This document shows, piece by piece, positions 44,195 through 53,508 of a stretch of 64,000 bases of DNA (position 1 is its first letter; each line of letters opens with the position of its first letter). The DNA comes from Acidobacteriota bacterium (GTDB lineage Bacteria > Acidobacteriota > Terriglobia > Acidiferrales > UBA7541), in NCBI GenBank assembly GCA_013289585.1, contig JABCZR010000021.1, positions 1-64,000 of the forward strand, in the 5' to 3' direction. A program made the translations under genes and the position numbers. The notes below the pieces were generated by a model that saw only the letters and a list, made by a program, of their open reading frames with translations, searched no databases and was not told the origin of the DNA.

Positions 44195-45399
44195 ACGATC
44201 GACAAGGACTCGAAGTACCAACGGGGGCACGATTTATCGTGCCCCCGCGTTTTCTTGCAGCAGCTCTAATTCTGTTTGGTGCGTTCTCTTCTGCCCTACC
44301 TGCCAGTTTTGCGCAGGCGCCTCCGGACTCCAGCCTTGCACAGCGGCGTGCGCAGCATTTGCGTCATGGAATTAATTTGAGCGAATGGTTTGCGCAGGTT
44401 TACGACGCAAAGGGGTACACCAAAGAACATTTTGAGACGTGGAACACGGCGCAGGACATTGCGTTGATCAAGGCGATGGGATTTGACCACGTACGGCTGA
44501 GCGTGAATCCCCAACCAATGTTCCGTGGCAAACAAGCGGATCAGATACCGACGGAATATCTGAAATACCTGGATGCCGCGGTGAAGATGATTGTGGATCA
44601 GGGATTGGCGGTAATGATTGATGCCCATCCAGCTTCGGACTTCAAGGATAAACTCGCGGCCGATAATGATTTTGTCGAGCAGTTTGCGGATTTCTGGCGC
44701 GGGCTGGCGCAGCACTACTCGAATCTCGATCCCGACCTGGTGTTTTTTGAAGTTCTGAACGAGCCGGAGGGCCGCGACAGTTACCGGTGGTCTGGGATTC
44801 AATCGCGGTTGGCGGTCGCGATTCGCGAGGGCGCTCCGCGGCAGACGATCATCGTGGCCGGAGCGCGGTGGTCGGATGACGACGATTTACTGTTCATCGA
44901 GCCGCTACGCGACCCCAACATCATTTACAATTTTCACTTCTATTCGCCGCACGTTTTTACACATCAAGGCGCGACGTGGGGAGAGAATTACTGGCACTTC
45001 GTGAAAGGCCTGCCGTACCCCTCGAACGCGCAGAATGTGCTGGAAGCGGCTGCGGGCGTGCCCGATCCAGCCAAGAGATTGCAAGTCGCACGCTACGGGA
45101 TGGACCAGTGGAATGGGGCACGGATGGACGCGGAGTTTGATCAGGTGGCGGCATGGGGGGAACGCTGGGGCATTGTCCTGGTGTGCAACGAATTTGGGGC
45201 GTACAGAAAAGCGGCGAAGGCCGAGGATCGCGCGGCGTGGATTTCCGACGTGCGAAAGTCTCTGGAGAAACATGGCATCGGCTGGACAATGTGGGACTAC
45301 AGCGGCGGATTCGGCGTGGTGACGAAGCAGAACGGCCACAATGTTCCGGACGAGGTTACCGTGAAGGCGCTAGGATTGAAAATGCCATCTGAGCACTGA
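44191..45399 (+). CDS. Exported glycoside hydrolase family 5
   Basis: 402 residues from the ATG overlapping the previous stop (ATGA). A GTG at 44239 is an attractive alternative start, since it gives a compact signal peptide ([26 protein letters not shown]). GH5 landmarks: [24 protein letters not shown], the acid/base Glu in [26 protein letters not shown], and the nucleophile Glu in [13 protein letters not shown]. It probably cleaves beta-glucan or related polysaccharide outside the cytoplasm. The first codons lie inside a strong hairpin. Confidence 0.88.
   Translation: MNDRQGLEVPTGARFIVPPRFLAAALILFGAFSSALPASFAQAPPDSSLAQRRAQHLRHGINLSEWFAQVYDAKGYTKEHFETWNTAQDIALIKAMGFDHVRLSVNPQPMFRGKQADQIPTEYLKYLDAAVKMIVDQGLAVMIDAHPASDFKDKLAADNDFVEQFADFWRGLAQHYSNLDPDLVFFEVLNEPEGRDSYRWSGIQSRLAVAIREGAPRQTIIVAGARWSDDDDLLFIEPLRDPNIIYNFHFYSPHVFTHQGATWGENYWHFVKGLPYPSNAQNVLEAAAGVPDPAKRLQVARYGMDQWNGARMDAEFDQVAAWGERWGIVLVCNEFGAYRKAAKAEDRAAWISDVRKSLEKHGIGWTMWDYSGGFGVVTKQNGHNVPDEVTVKALGLKMPSEH
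44222..44247 (+). terminator. Strong hairpin at the aldehyde dehydrogenase-GH5 junction
   Basis: CGGGGGCACGA (44222-44232) pairs perfectly with TCGTGCCCCCG (44237-44247) around a TTTA loop, followed by CGTTTTCTTG. It begins 28 bases after the aldehyde dehydrogenase stop, as an intrinsic terminator would, but it is also inside the annotated start of the GH5 gene. It could reduce read-through or hide a start codon. Confidence 0.5.
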
Positions 45400-45932
45400 T
45401 GGCGAAGGGGCGCACATCCCGAGACCTGGCACCCGGCGCCGCGCTTGCCGGGCCGGTGACGCTGCGGTCTTACGAGCCGCACGACTTTTCCGCGCTGTAC
45501 CGCCTGGACCAGGCGTGCTTCCCTGCCGGGATTTCTTACTCCAAAACGATGCTGAATTATTTTCTGAAATTACCTTCCGCTGATTGCCTGGTCGCGACGG
45601 AGGTATCGCGCATCGTCGGATTTATTTTGACGGAGGAGAACCCTCCTCTTGCCCACATCATCACGCTGGACATAGCGGAGACTCACCGGCGGCGCGGCGC
45701 GGGTACCGCACTGCTGGGAGAAAGTGAGCGGAATCTTTCATTGCGCGGGGTGCGCACCATCTTGCTGGAAACCGCAATCGAGAATGAGGTGGCGATTGCC
45801 TTCTGGCAGCGCCACGGATATGGTATCGAAGCGATGTTGAAACGGTACTATCTGGGCCGGTTGGACGCCTACGAGATGCGCAAAAGATTGGTGCCGCCCA
45901 AAAGCGCACCACACCCTGGAGAAAAGAATTGA
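45399..45932 (+). CDS. GNAT-family acetyltransferase, RimI-like
   Basis: 177 residues; ATG overlaps the GH5 stop by one base (TGATG). The acetyl-CoA-binding motif is RRRGAGTALLGESERNL preceded by the strand AHIITLDIAETH, and the C-terminal ENEVAIAFWQRHGYGIEAML is the usual GNAT strand-helix. It resembles N-terminal acetyltransferases such as RimI, but the acceptor is unknown. The overlapping start of uppP indicates cotranscription. Confidence 0.82.
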   Translation: MAKGRTSRDLAPGAALAGPVTLRSYEPHDFSALYRLDQACFPAGISYSKTMLNYFLKLPSADCLVATEVSRIVGFILTEENPPLAHIITLDIAETHRRRGAGTALLGESERNLSLRGVRTILLETAIENEVAIAFWQRHGYGIEAMLKRYYLGRLDAYEMRKRLVPPKSAPHPGEKN

Positions 45933-46822
45933 ACGATTACGTTCTGTCCGTGCTGCTAGGAATCGTGGAAGGGTTGACAGAGTTTTTGCCGGTCAGTTCG
46001 ACGGCGCATTTGCGGCTGTCGGAGGCGTTGCTACACATCGATCTTGCCAGCGGCTATTGGAAGATGTACTCAATCGTGATTCAGCTCGGCGCCATCCTTA
46101 CTTTGCCAATCTATTTTCGGCAGCGCTTCGTCAAGCTCTGGTCTACGTTCCCGAGCGGCGAACGACACGACCGTACCTGGCTGACGCACCCGCTTAGCCT
46201 GGTGATGCTGGCGTTCGTGGTGACTTCTATCCCTTCCCTATTGCTGATCAAGGTCATCGGGAAGCATCTCGAAAGCCCCTACGTCATCGGAAGCTCACTT
46301 CTCATCGGCGGGATCATCATGTGGATTGTGGACGAACTGAATTCCACGTCGGAGACGGCAGGATTGGGCGCAACGGGAACGCGGATCAATACATGGCACA
46401 TGGAGGACATGAGCATGGGCCAAGCGATATGGATTGGCGTCTGCCAGATTTTCTCGGCAGTCTTTCCAGGGACGTCGCGATCGATGTCGACTATCGCGGG
46501 GGGCCAACTCGCAGGAATGTCCAGAGCCTCAGCGCTGGAGTTTTCGTTCTTCTTGTCGTTTCCGACGATGGTCGCGGCGACGGGTTATACACTTTTGAAG
46601 TCGCTGCTCGGGAGGGGAGAGAATCCAGTTGGCGTTTCGCAGATTAATCCACATGGATGGGTGGTGCTGGCGATCGGTTTTGTGGTTTCGTTTATCGTTG
46701 CTTACGGCAGTGTCGCGTGGTTCATGGCCTGGGTGAGGCGGAGAGGGTTTGCGCCATTTGCGGTATACCGGATTATTTTGGGCAGCGCCGTTTTGTATTG
46801 GGCATCCCGACTGGGAGGCTAG
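45929..46822 (+). CDS. uppP: Undecaprenyl-diphosphatase
   Basis: 297 residues from a TTG that overlaps the previous stop, with TGGAG eight bases upstream. The two catalytic motifs of the BacA/UppP family are present: GIVEGLTEFLPVSSTAHL (about residues 11-28) and VFPGTSRSMSTIAGG (about 177-191). Seven to eight membrane helices follow the normal pattern. It recycles undecaprenyl pyrophosphate for peptidoglycan synthesis and can confer bacitracin resistance. Confidence 0.94.
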   Translation: MNDYVLSVLLGIVEGLTEFLPVSSTAHLRLSEALLHIDLASGYWKMYSIVIQLGAILTLPIYFRQRFVKLWSTFPSGERHDRTWLTHPLSLVMLAFVVTSIPSLLLIKVIGKHLESPYVIGSSLLIGGIIMWIVDELNSTSETAGLGATGTRINTWHMEDMSMGQAIWIGVCQIFSAVFPGTSRSMSTIAGGQLAGMSRASALEFSFFLSFPTMVAATGYTLLKSLLGRGENPVGVSQINPHGWVVLAIGFVVSFIVAYGSVAWFMAWVRRRGFAPFAVYRIILGSAVLYWASRLGG

Positions 46823-46998
46823 GTGGCCGCAGGATTTGCCCAACCGCGTGTTTTGCGAACACACACGCTGAAAGTATTTGTTGTCTGCCGGCCGCCGTTT
46901 GATATGATTTCTTCGTTCGAACGTTCCTCCAGCGGGATCGCGATAGCGCCAGCACCCGCCGCGGCACTCAGCCTTCCCCAAAAGCTGAGGAGAAATTC

Positions 46999-49395
46999 TT
47001 GCGCTTTCTGACACCTACGGAAAACAAACGGCTCAACGAGCTGATAGGATTTTTGTGCCTGATCTCTGCTGTGTTGATGGCGCTTGCGCTGCTTACCTAT
47101 CAACCGATCGACAGCTCATTTAACGTCAGCGCCCCGCGAACTGAGGACCATCTCACGCGTAATTGGATAGGCCCTGCGGGAGCTTATGGATCCGATTTGT
47201 TGTTTCAGATGTTCGGCTTTGCGGCGTTTCTTTTGCCAGCGGGGCTATTGGTTCTTGGCTGGAAGTGGTTTCGTAGCCACGCCATCGGTTCCCATGTGGC
47301 GACCCTGGTGGGATACGGGCTCCTGCTCCTCTCGGTGCCTTCCCTTCTCGGCTTGCTCCCCATACCGGCCGTTCGTGGCGCCGTTCCCGCGGGGGGCTTC
47401 TTGGGGACGCTGTTGGCCGGGGGGTTGCGCAGTGGGTTCAATTGGGGCGCCTATCTGATTGCGTTTGCCGTACTGATTACGGCGATTTTCATGACCACAC
47501 GTTTTTCGTTTGCGGGAACTCACGCATGGGCAACCAGCCCGAAGGGGCCGATCGGGGCTGTGGAACGGCTGGGGATATTGCATAAAGCTCAAGCGCGATG
47601 GTACGCGTGGCGCGATGAGCGCCAGCAGCAACGGATGCGCCGTCGCGTAGAGGAATCGCGACTCAGAGGGAGAAAACCCGTTCCACAACAATCCATCGGC
47701 AAGGGTGAAGTGCTGAACGAGCCGCCGAAGACCATTCGCTTCGCCGACGAAAGCGACATCTTCAAAGGCAGCACGGGGACAGCAGAAGAGGACATTGAAG
47801 AAAAGAAAGACAAAGAGCGCAAAGCGCCAATTTTTGTGCTCAACCGTGAGACGGAAAAGTCGGCCGCGAAGAAATCGGGTGAGCCCAAGATTGCCAAAGG
47901 CCATCAGAACTACAGACTGCCCTCCCCTACGCTGCTTCGGGAGGGAGAACGCAGCCAGAAGCTGGATGAGGCCGAACTGAAGGATCGGGCGCGCGCGATT
48001 GAGGAGAAGTGCCTGGAATTCGACATACAAGGGCGCGTGACGCAGATCAACCCCGGCCCGGTGGTCACAACGTTCGAATTCAAGCCGGAAGCAGGGATCA
48101 AGTACAGCCGGATTACGGGGCTGACAGAGGATTTGTGCCTGGCGCTGCAGGCTGAATCGATCTTGATCGAACGCATTCCGGGGAAATCGACGATTGGAAT
48201 CGAAGTCCCGAACCTTAACCGCCAAACGATCGCGCTGCGTGATGTGATTGAAGCACCGGAGTTCCTGAATTCGCCGAGCAAGCTGACGCTGGCGATGGGC
48301 CGCGATTTGCATGGACGCATTCGAATCACGGATCTGGCGGCCATGCCGCACTTGCTCATCGCGGGTTCCACGGGCACGGGCAAGAGCGTGTTCATCAACT
48401 CGCTGATGATGTCGATTCTGTATAAGGCGAGCCCCGACGAAGTGAAGATGGTGCTGGTCGATCCAAAGCGTTTGGAACTGAATCTATACGAAAACATTCC
48501 GCACTTGATTGCGCCCGTGGTGACCGATCCCAAGATTGCCTCCAACGTGCTGCGGAATGCCACGCGCGAGATGGAGAACCGGCTGAAGCTGCTGGCGCAA
48601 CGGGGCGTTCGAAACATCGACCAGTACAACCGCACTTTCAAGAAAGAGCAGTCGCTTTCGCTGTTCGACAATCTGGAAGAGAGCGAGCATAAACCACTCC
48701 CCTACCTGGTGATTGTTATCGATGAGCTGGCGGATCTGATGATGGTGGATACGAACAACGTCGAAGAGTCCATCACGCGGCTGGCGCAGATGGCGCGCGC
48801 AGTGGGAATTCACCTGATTCTCGCGACGCAGCGGCCGTCGGTGGATGTGATTACCGGCTTGATTAAGGCAAACTTCCCTGCCCGCATTTCGTTCCGCGTG
48901 GCCAGCAAAGTGGACTCAAGGACCATTCTCGATTCGAACGGTTCCGAATCGCTCCTTGGCAAGGGCGACATGCTGTATCTCCCGGCCGGTTCGGCGCGTC
49001 TGCATCGCATTCATGGCCCGTTGGTGAGCGAGGATGAAATTACGGCGGTATGCGACTTCTGGCGCGAGCAGGCGCAGGCCAAGTATCAGGAAGAACTCCT
49101 CGAAGCACCGAAAGATGAGAACGCCAAGACCGAGGGCGCGGCGGAAGGCGATGCCGACGGAGGGGAGGATGTCGACGACGCTCTTTATCAAGACGCGATT
49201 CGCGTGGTCTGCGATGCCGGACGCGCATCCACTTCCACGCTGCAGCGGCGCCTGCGCATCGGCTACGGCCGTGCAGCGCGTCTGATTGACCTCATGGAGA
49301 AGGACGGCATTGTCGGACCTCCCGATGGCACCAAGCCTCGCGAAGTTCTCAAGAATCGGAATTGGATGCGCGAATTCGATCAATCCGCAGAGTGA
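46999..49395 (+). CDS. ftsK: FtsK/SpoIIIE-type DNA translocase
   Basis: 798 residues from a TTG with GAGGAG six bases upstream. Four N-terminal membrane helices (about 15-170) are followed by a charged linker and the motor. Walker A is AGSTGTGKSVFINSLMMS (about residue 455) and Walker B is LVIVIDELADLMMV. ATQRPSVDVITGLIKANFPARI is a further family signature. The C-terminal winged-helix gamma domain (about 735-798) reads ALYQDAIRVVCDAGRASTST and then RLRIGYGRAARLIDLMEKDG; it recognises orienting DNA sequences. It pumps chromosome DNA at the division septum. Confidence 0.95.
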   Translation: MRFLTPTENKRLNELIGFLCLISAVLMALALLTYQPIDSSFNVSAPRTEDHLTRNWIGPAGAYGSDLLFQMFGFAAFLLPAGLLVLGWKWFRSHAIGSHVATLVGYGLLLLSVPSLLGLLPIPAVRGAVPAGGFLGTLLAGGLRSGFNWGAYLIAFAVLITAIFMTTRFSFAGTHAWATSPKGPIGAVERLGILHKAQARWYAWRDERQQQRMRRRVEESRLRGRKPVPQQSIGKGEVLNEPPKTIRFADESDIFKGSTGTAEEDIEEKKDKERKAPIFVLNRETEKSAAKKSGEPKIAKGHQNYRLPSPTLLREGERSQKLDEAELKDRARAIEEKCLEFDIQGRVTQINPGPVVTTFEFKPEAGIKYSRITGLTEDLCLALQAESILIERIPGKSTIGIEVPNLNRQTIALRDVIEAPEFLNSPSKLTLAMGRDLHGRIRITDLAAMPHLLIAGSTGTGKSVFINSLMMSILYKASPDEVKMVLVDPKRLELNLYENIPHLIAPVVTDPKIASNVLRNATREMENRLKLLAQRGVRNIDQYNRTFKKEQSLSLFDNLEESEHKPLPYLVIVIDELADLMMVDTNNVEESITRLAQMARAVGIHLILATQRPSVDVITGLIKANFPARISFRVASKVDSRTILDSNGSESLLGKGDMLYLPAGSARLHRIHGPLVSEDEITAVCDFWREQAQAKYQEELLEAPKDENAKTEGAAEGDADGGEDVDDALYQDAIRVVCDAGRASTSTLQRRLRIGYGRAARLIDLMEKDGIVGPPDGTKPREVLKNRNWMREFDQSAE

Positions 49396-49464
49396 TTTAC
49401 CAAGACTCTTTGCGTCGAATTTGACACAACCTGGCATCGCCCCTACAATTTCTAGACCACTTGT

Positions 49465-49539
49465 GCCGGGGTAGCTCATTGGTAGAGCGCCGCCCTGAAA
49501 AGGCGGGCGTAGCCAGTTCGATTCTGGCCCCCGGCACCA
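49465..49539 (+). tRNA. tRNA-Phe (anticodon GAA)
   Basis: 75 bases including an encoded CCA. Acceptor stem GCCGGGG/CCCCGGC, D arm GCTC...GAGC, anticodon stem CCGCC/GGCGG with loop CTGAAAA (anticodon GAA), T arm GCCAG-TTCGATT-CTGGC, discriminator A. All stems pair completely. Confidence 0.97.
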
Positions 49540-49701
49540 TCCGAAAGTCCACCAAGCAGGTTTTAATCCACCCATAAATTCCTGAACATTACGTTAAGAT
49601 CTTTTCGTCGCTGAGCGCGTTCCCGCGCATAAACTATAAAGTAGAGTCCACTGTCGAGCGCTCGTTCGTGAGCGCCGGGCGAAACATTCTGGAGAATGAA
49701 A

Positions 49702-49938
49702 ATGACGAACGAAGAGTTGCGTGCAAGACTGTGGGAAGTTGAGAAGGAACTGGCTGAATCCAGACATGTCCTGGAGATTCTCATTCGTCAGCACCTGGAA
49801 TCGCAGATGGTGGTGGGGGCCGTATTGCCCTTCGTACCTGAGATGATCTCGAAGATGAGCGTCAATACGCTTCAGCAATACAAAGAGCAAGTCGAGAAGC
49901 TCGCCAGAAGCATAAAAGAATTACCGGAAAGCGATTGA
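49702..49938 (+). CDS. Small helical protein of unknown function
   Basis: 78 residues from the ATG at 49702; GGAG at 49691-49694 has the right spacing for this ATG but is too close to the one at 49696. The N-terminal part MTNEELRARLWEVEKELAES is a likely coiled coil, followed by a hydrophobic stretch MVVGAVLPFVPEMIS and a second helix YKEQVEKLARSIKEL. No family recognised. It stands alone between tRNA-Phe and the convergent AsmA-like gene. Confidence 0.6.
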   Translation: MTNEELRARLWEVEKELAESRHVLEILIRQHLESQMVVGAVLPFVPEMISKMSVNTLQQYKEQVEKLARSIKELPESD

Positions 49939-50006
49939 TGCGCGCTGGACCGCAGGGGAAAGGGTGTAACGCCATAGAGGACACATCTGAGTCCGGCAGA
50001 CACCCG

Positions 50007-51629
50007 CTAGTTTAGGGGATTCTTGCCAGCTTGCTTATCTCTACCGGCGTCGATCTGCTTCTGGATGGTTTTGTGCAAGACGGAGACGCCGAAGATCGGC
50101 TTGTCGCGAGTGCCGGTGATCGTAATGGGGAGCACTGCTCCGGCGCCGTCCTTCTTGAAGAAGGGATCGAATGCTTTCAGGAAGAAGGATTTTGCGCCCG
50201 TCATGGTCTGTGAGAGTTTGGCTTGAAGGCGAAGTTGGCCGTTGAAATTGAGAGTGCCATCGTGGAGCGCATAAGTGCCGGCCAGGTCGATCGCCGCACC
50301 AGGAACGATGAAGGTCAGGCTGCTAAAGCGGATCACGCCTTTTTCCAAGTGGAAGCTGCCACGGAGATCCGAGACGGAGCTGCCGGCGTCTGTGTCCGCG
50401 GGCTTACCCTCGCCGTGACGGCTGAGGGACTCCAGCTGCTCGCGAATCGCCGGGCTATTCCATTTAGCATCGCCGACGCCAAAGTCGCCATCGATGATTA
50501 TTTTTTCAATAGGCCTTTCCTTTCCGGGAGGAAGGATGATCTTTGCTTTAATCTTGACGGGACCAGTCATCAGCGGCGTATCGGAATTAATGGCCAGGCC
50601 CAGGAAATCCTGAATACGTCCGTTGGGAACGCTTGCGTCCAGGGTGATGAGATGGCCCTTTTTCTCGGGAACGTTCACAATGCTGCCCTCGGCGACAATG
50701 AGCGAGCGAACAAGGATGCCGTTCACTGGCTGGAGGTAGGTATCGCCGTTGGTGCCGTCGACTGTTGCGGAGTAGTCCGTGTGCAAGGAAACCGGCTTCC
50801 CTACCTTGTCCAACGAAAAATTGGGCGTATCAGTTTGCCCTTGAACCTGAAGCTCTGAAAGCACGCCGGAAAACTTTCCCGTCGAGGACAAAGTGCCTGC
50901 TATACCTGGAAAGGGATCGAGGTCCGCGTCAGAGAATTTGTATTCGCCAGACACGGGGCTGCCACCCGGATCATCCACATCCCATGGACCGAATGTCCCG
51001 TGAGTTTCAATTTCTCCGACCGGTTTGCCATTTGTGAGATGGCCGTGGAAAGCGACAGGCTTATCCACGCGCAGCGAATCGAGAAAGAGTTCGTGGATGT
51101 CCCAGACGAGCGGCTCCTTGCCAGCTTTTTTGGGAAGAATGACGATATTCGTGGCCGTGCAAATCACCTGATCGACGATGACCGCAGGACTCGAGGCCCT
51201 ATTCTGGCTGGGTTCGAGGTTGGGAGTGCGTTCTTGCCTGGAATCGCGTGGCGGGATGGTGATGGTCATTTGATCGATTCGCACAAGAGGAATGTGCTTC
51301 ACGGGCCGAAGCAGGCCAAGGATGCCGATGGCGAAACTGAAATGTTCGACGCGGATCAGGGGCGGCGTATCCAGACGGCCATGGTAGTGAAGGCTCAGGC
51401 CTTCACCCGCGACGGCAAAACGGGGAAAGATCTTGACGTGAATGGCTCTGAGCTCAACGTCACTCTTAAATTGCTCGCCAAGGGTTTTCACGATCGTACG
51501 TCGAAGGAGCTCTTCACTGTGGCGTTCGCGGGAAAAGAGAAACCCCGCCGCGATGAGGAGCAAAAGAACAAGGATGCCCGAAACGAGGAGCAGCCAGCGT
51601 TTGCTTGAAATGGGATTACTTTGCGACAT
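50007..51629 (-). CDS. AsmA-family protein
   Basis: 540 residues. One N-terminal membrane helix (RWLLLVSGILVLLLLIAAGFLF) is followed by a long beta-rich part. The AsmA N-terminal pattern is seen in RTIVKTLGEQFKSDVELRAI and FPRFAVAGEGLSLHYHGR, and the C-terminal AsmA part in DLRGSFHLEKGVIRFSSLTF and PGAAIDLAGTYALHDGTLNF. Proteins of this family are thought to bridge the periplasm and help move lipids to the outer membrane. It is divergent from nothing close; NDH-2 follows upstream on the same strand after 108 bases. Confidence 0.85.
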   Translation of the reverse strand: MSQSNPISSKRWLLLVSGILVLLLLIAAGFLFSRERHSEELLRRTIVKTLGEQFKSDVELRAIHVKIFPRFAVAGEGLSLHYHGRLDTPPLIRVEHFSFAIGILGLLRPVKHIPLVRIDQMTITIPPRDSRQERTPNLEPSQNRASSPAVIVDQVICTATNIVILPKKAGKEPLVWDIHELFLDSLRVDKPVAFHGHLTNGKPVGEIETHGTFGPWDVDDPGGSPVSGEYKFSDADLDPFPGIAGTLSSTGKFSGVLSELQVQGQTDTPNFSLDKVGKPVSLHTDYSATVDGTNGDTYLQPVNGILVRSLIVAEGSIVNVPEKKGHLITLDASVPNGRIQDFLGLAINSDTPLMTGPVKIKAKIILPPGKERPIEKIIIDGDFGVGDAKWNSPAIREQLESLSRHGEGKPADTDAGSSVSDLRGSFHLEKGVIRFSSLTFIVPGAAIDLAGTYALHDGTLNFNGQLRLQAKLSQTMTGAKSFFLKAFDPFFKKDGAGAVLPITITGTRDKPIFGVSVLHKTIQKQIDAGRDKQAGKNPLN

Positions 51630-51737
51630 AACTGGCGTGTCCTCGGGCGGGGTGCAGTTCTCCTATCTGGAAAAGAATAGTCCGCAACCGTTCGCGGGCG
51701 GGACCGCAATTGAAGCAACGGGCGCTTTATTCACCCA

Positions 51738-53063
51738 TTAACATTCCCGTTTAGGTCTACCGGCGTGAGACCCGTCAACGGAATCCGTAGCGGCTTCGCC
51801 GGTAATCAGTCGCGCGCCGCGGCTGAACGTGAGGTATTCGAATCCCCACTGAATGAAGACGAGTACGCGACTCTGAAACTCAACGATGTAGATGAGGTGG
51901 ATAAAGAGCCAGATCAGCCAGGCGGGCAAGCCGGAGACGTGAAAGCCAAAGATGTTGGCTACCGCAGCGGCTCGGCCGATAACGGCCATATCGCCTTTAT
52001 TGAAATAGTGAAATGGCGGCAGTTCGGTATCGCCAGAGAGCCGCATTCGAATGGCTTTCGCAGCATACGCACCGCCCTGCATGGCAACCTGGGCTACTCC
52101 GGGCAGTGGCTTCCCTTCCTTGTCCATCGCGCTGGCCAGGTCGCCAAGGATGAAAATATCTGGGTACTTTGGAATGGTTAAATCCGGATTTACGGTGATT
52201 CGGCCGCTGCGGTCCGTTTCGGCCCTGGTGCGCTCGGCAAGTTTGGTCCCAAACGGCGTGGCCGTGACGCCGCCAGCCCACAGCACGGTCCTCGCGGCGA
52301 GTTGCTCAATGGAATCGCCCCGCTTGAAGGTGACACCATCGGCGTTGATGTTTGTAACCATGACGCCCTTGATGACTTCCACGCCGAGACGGGTTACCAG
52401 CTTCTCGGCCTTGGCGGATAAATCCTCGGGGAAAGCTCCCAGAACGCGGGGAGCCCCCTCCATTAAAATGATTCGCGCTTCGGTCGGGTTGATTTTTCGA
52501 AAATCGTGTCGCAAGGTCTCCGTGGCAATTTCGGCGAGTGCTCCGGAGAGCTCCATGCCAGTCGCGCCGGCGCCGACAATCACAAAGGTGAGCCAGGCGC
52601 GGGCCTCGACTTCCGTCTCGGCACGCTCGGCGCGTTCGAACGCGTAGAGAATCTTGTGGCGAATGGCGGTGGCTTCCTCGACGGATTTCAGGCTGGGGGC
52701 CCATTCGCGCCAGGAATCGTTGCCGTAGTAGGATGTCTGCGAGCCGGTCGCTACGATGAGAGTATCGTATTCGAACGAAGCCCCATCGCGGAGGATCACG
52801 CGCCTGGCATCGGGGTCCACATCCACGGCATCACCGAGAAGCACCTGCGTGTTCTTCTGCTTGCTCAGGACACTGCGAAGGGGAGCGGCGATGTCTCCGG
52901 GCGAAAGCGAGCCCGTCGCAATTTGATACATGAGTGGCTGGAATAAATGAAAATTCCTGCGGTCGATGAGTGTGACCTCGACGGGCGCTCGTTTCAGATT
53001 TTTCGCAGCCGCCAGTCCCCCAAATCCACCACCCAGAATGATGACTCGGTGTTTCTGCTGCAT
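51738..53063 (-). CDS. ndh: Type II NADH:quinone oxidoreductase-like flavoprotein
   Basis: 441 residues from the ATG at 53063; a GTG 21 bases upstream is possible. FAD site HRVIILGGGFGGLAAAKNLK at the N-terminus, NAD site FVIVGAGATGMELSGALAE in the middle, and the family motifs RRNFHLFQPLMYQIATGSLS, RTVLWAGGVTATPFG and IFILGDLASAMD. A C-terminal hydrophobic segment (LPAWLIWLFIHLIYIVEF) suits peripheral membrane attachment. It oxidises NADH and reduces quinone without pumping protons. Confidence 0.92.
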   Translation of the reverse strand: MQQKHRVIILGGGFGGLAAAKNLKRAPVEVTLIDRRNFHLFQPLMYQIATGSLSPGDIAAPLRSVLSKQKNTQVLLGDAVDVDPDARRVILRDGASFEYDTLIVATGSQTSYYGNDSWREWAPSLKSVEEATAIRHKILYAFERAERAETEVEARAWLTFVIVGAGATGMELSGALAEIATETLRHDFRKINPTEARIILMEGAPRVLGAFPEDLSAKAEKLVTRLGVEVIKGVMVTNINADGVTFKRGDSIEQLAARTVLWAGGVTATPFGTKLAERTRAETDRSGRITVNPDLTIPKYPDIFILGDLASAMDKEGKPLPGVAQVAMQGGAYAAKAIRMRLSGDTELPPFHYFNKGDMAVIGRAAAVANIFGFHVSGLPAWLIWLFIHLIYIVEFQSRVLVFIQWGFEYLTFSRGARLITGEAATDSVDGSHAGRPKREC

Positions 53064-53129
53064 GCGCTCCGTCCCTTCAAACACAACCTAGTCCCAGCTC
53101 GTATCATCTCATTTTATCAGAGCGAAATA

Positions 53130-53504
53130 ATGAAACCTCGCACGCATAACCAGGAACCGGAAGGCAATATCCCCTTGGAGAGAGATACGCTGCGGCTGCT
53201 CTGTTCCGTACTGCTTAAGCCGGGGACTCGCCTGGAAATCTGCCGGCTGTTGGAACCGGGAGTGTTCCAGGATCCCTTACGGCGCGTCGTCTTTGAAGAG
53301 ATTCGATCGCTGGGAACCATCGATTCGCGCCGCTTGCGTGAATTGCTCCCCGCGCGCGTAACCAACCGCGGGTTTCCAGACTTTGATCTGCAAGAACTCC
53401 TTGCGCCGCATCAAGTCACCGAGCCGGAAATAGACAGATTATTTGAGGGCGTGTTAAGGCTTCTAGACTTCAGCCATCCGGACGAGGAACAGCTCGCGGA
53501 ATAA
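53130..53504 (+). CDS. Small protein of unknown function, weakly like a DnaB N-terminal domain
   Basis: 124 residues from the ATG at 53130. The segment LRLLCSVLLKPGTRLEICRL followed by LEPGVFQDPLRRVVFEEI is reminiscent of the helical N-terminal domain of replicative helicase DnaB, but no helicase part follows. The remainder (IDSRRLRELLPARVTNRGFP) is charged. It is 66 bases from the divergent ndh start and four bases before the CPBP-like gene, so it probably forms an operon with it. The similarity is weak and may not mean shared function. Confidence 0.55.
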   Translation: MKPRTHNQEPEGNIPLERDTLRLLCSVLLKPGTRLEICRLLEPGVFQDPLRRVVFEEIRSLGTIDSRRLRELLPARVTNRGFPDFDLQELLAPHQVTEPEIDRLFEGVLRLLDFSHPDEEQLAE

Positions 53505-53508
53505 CGGA

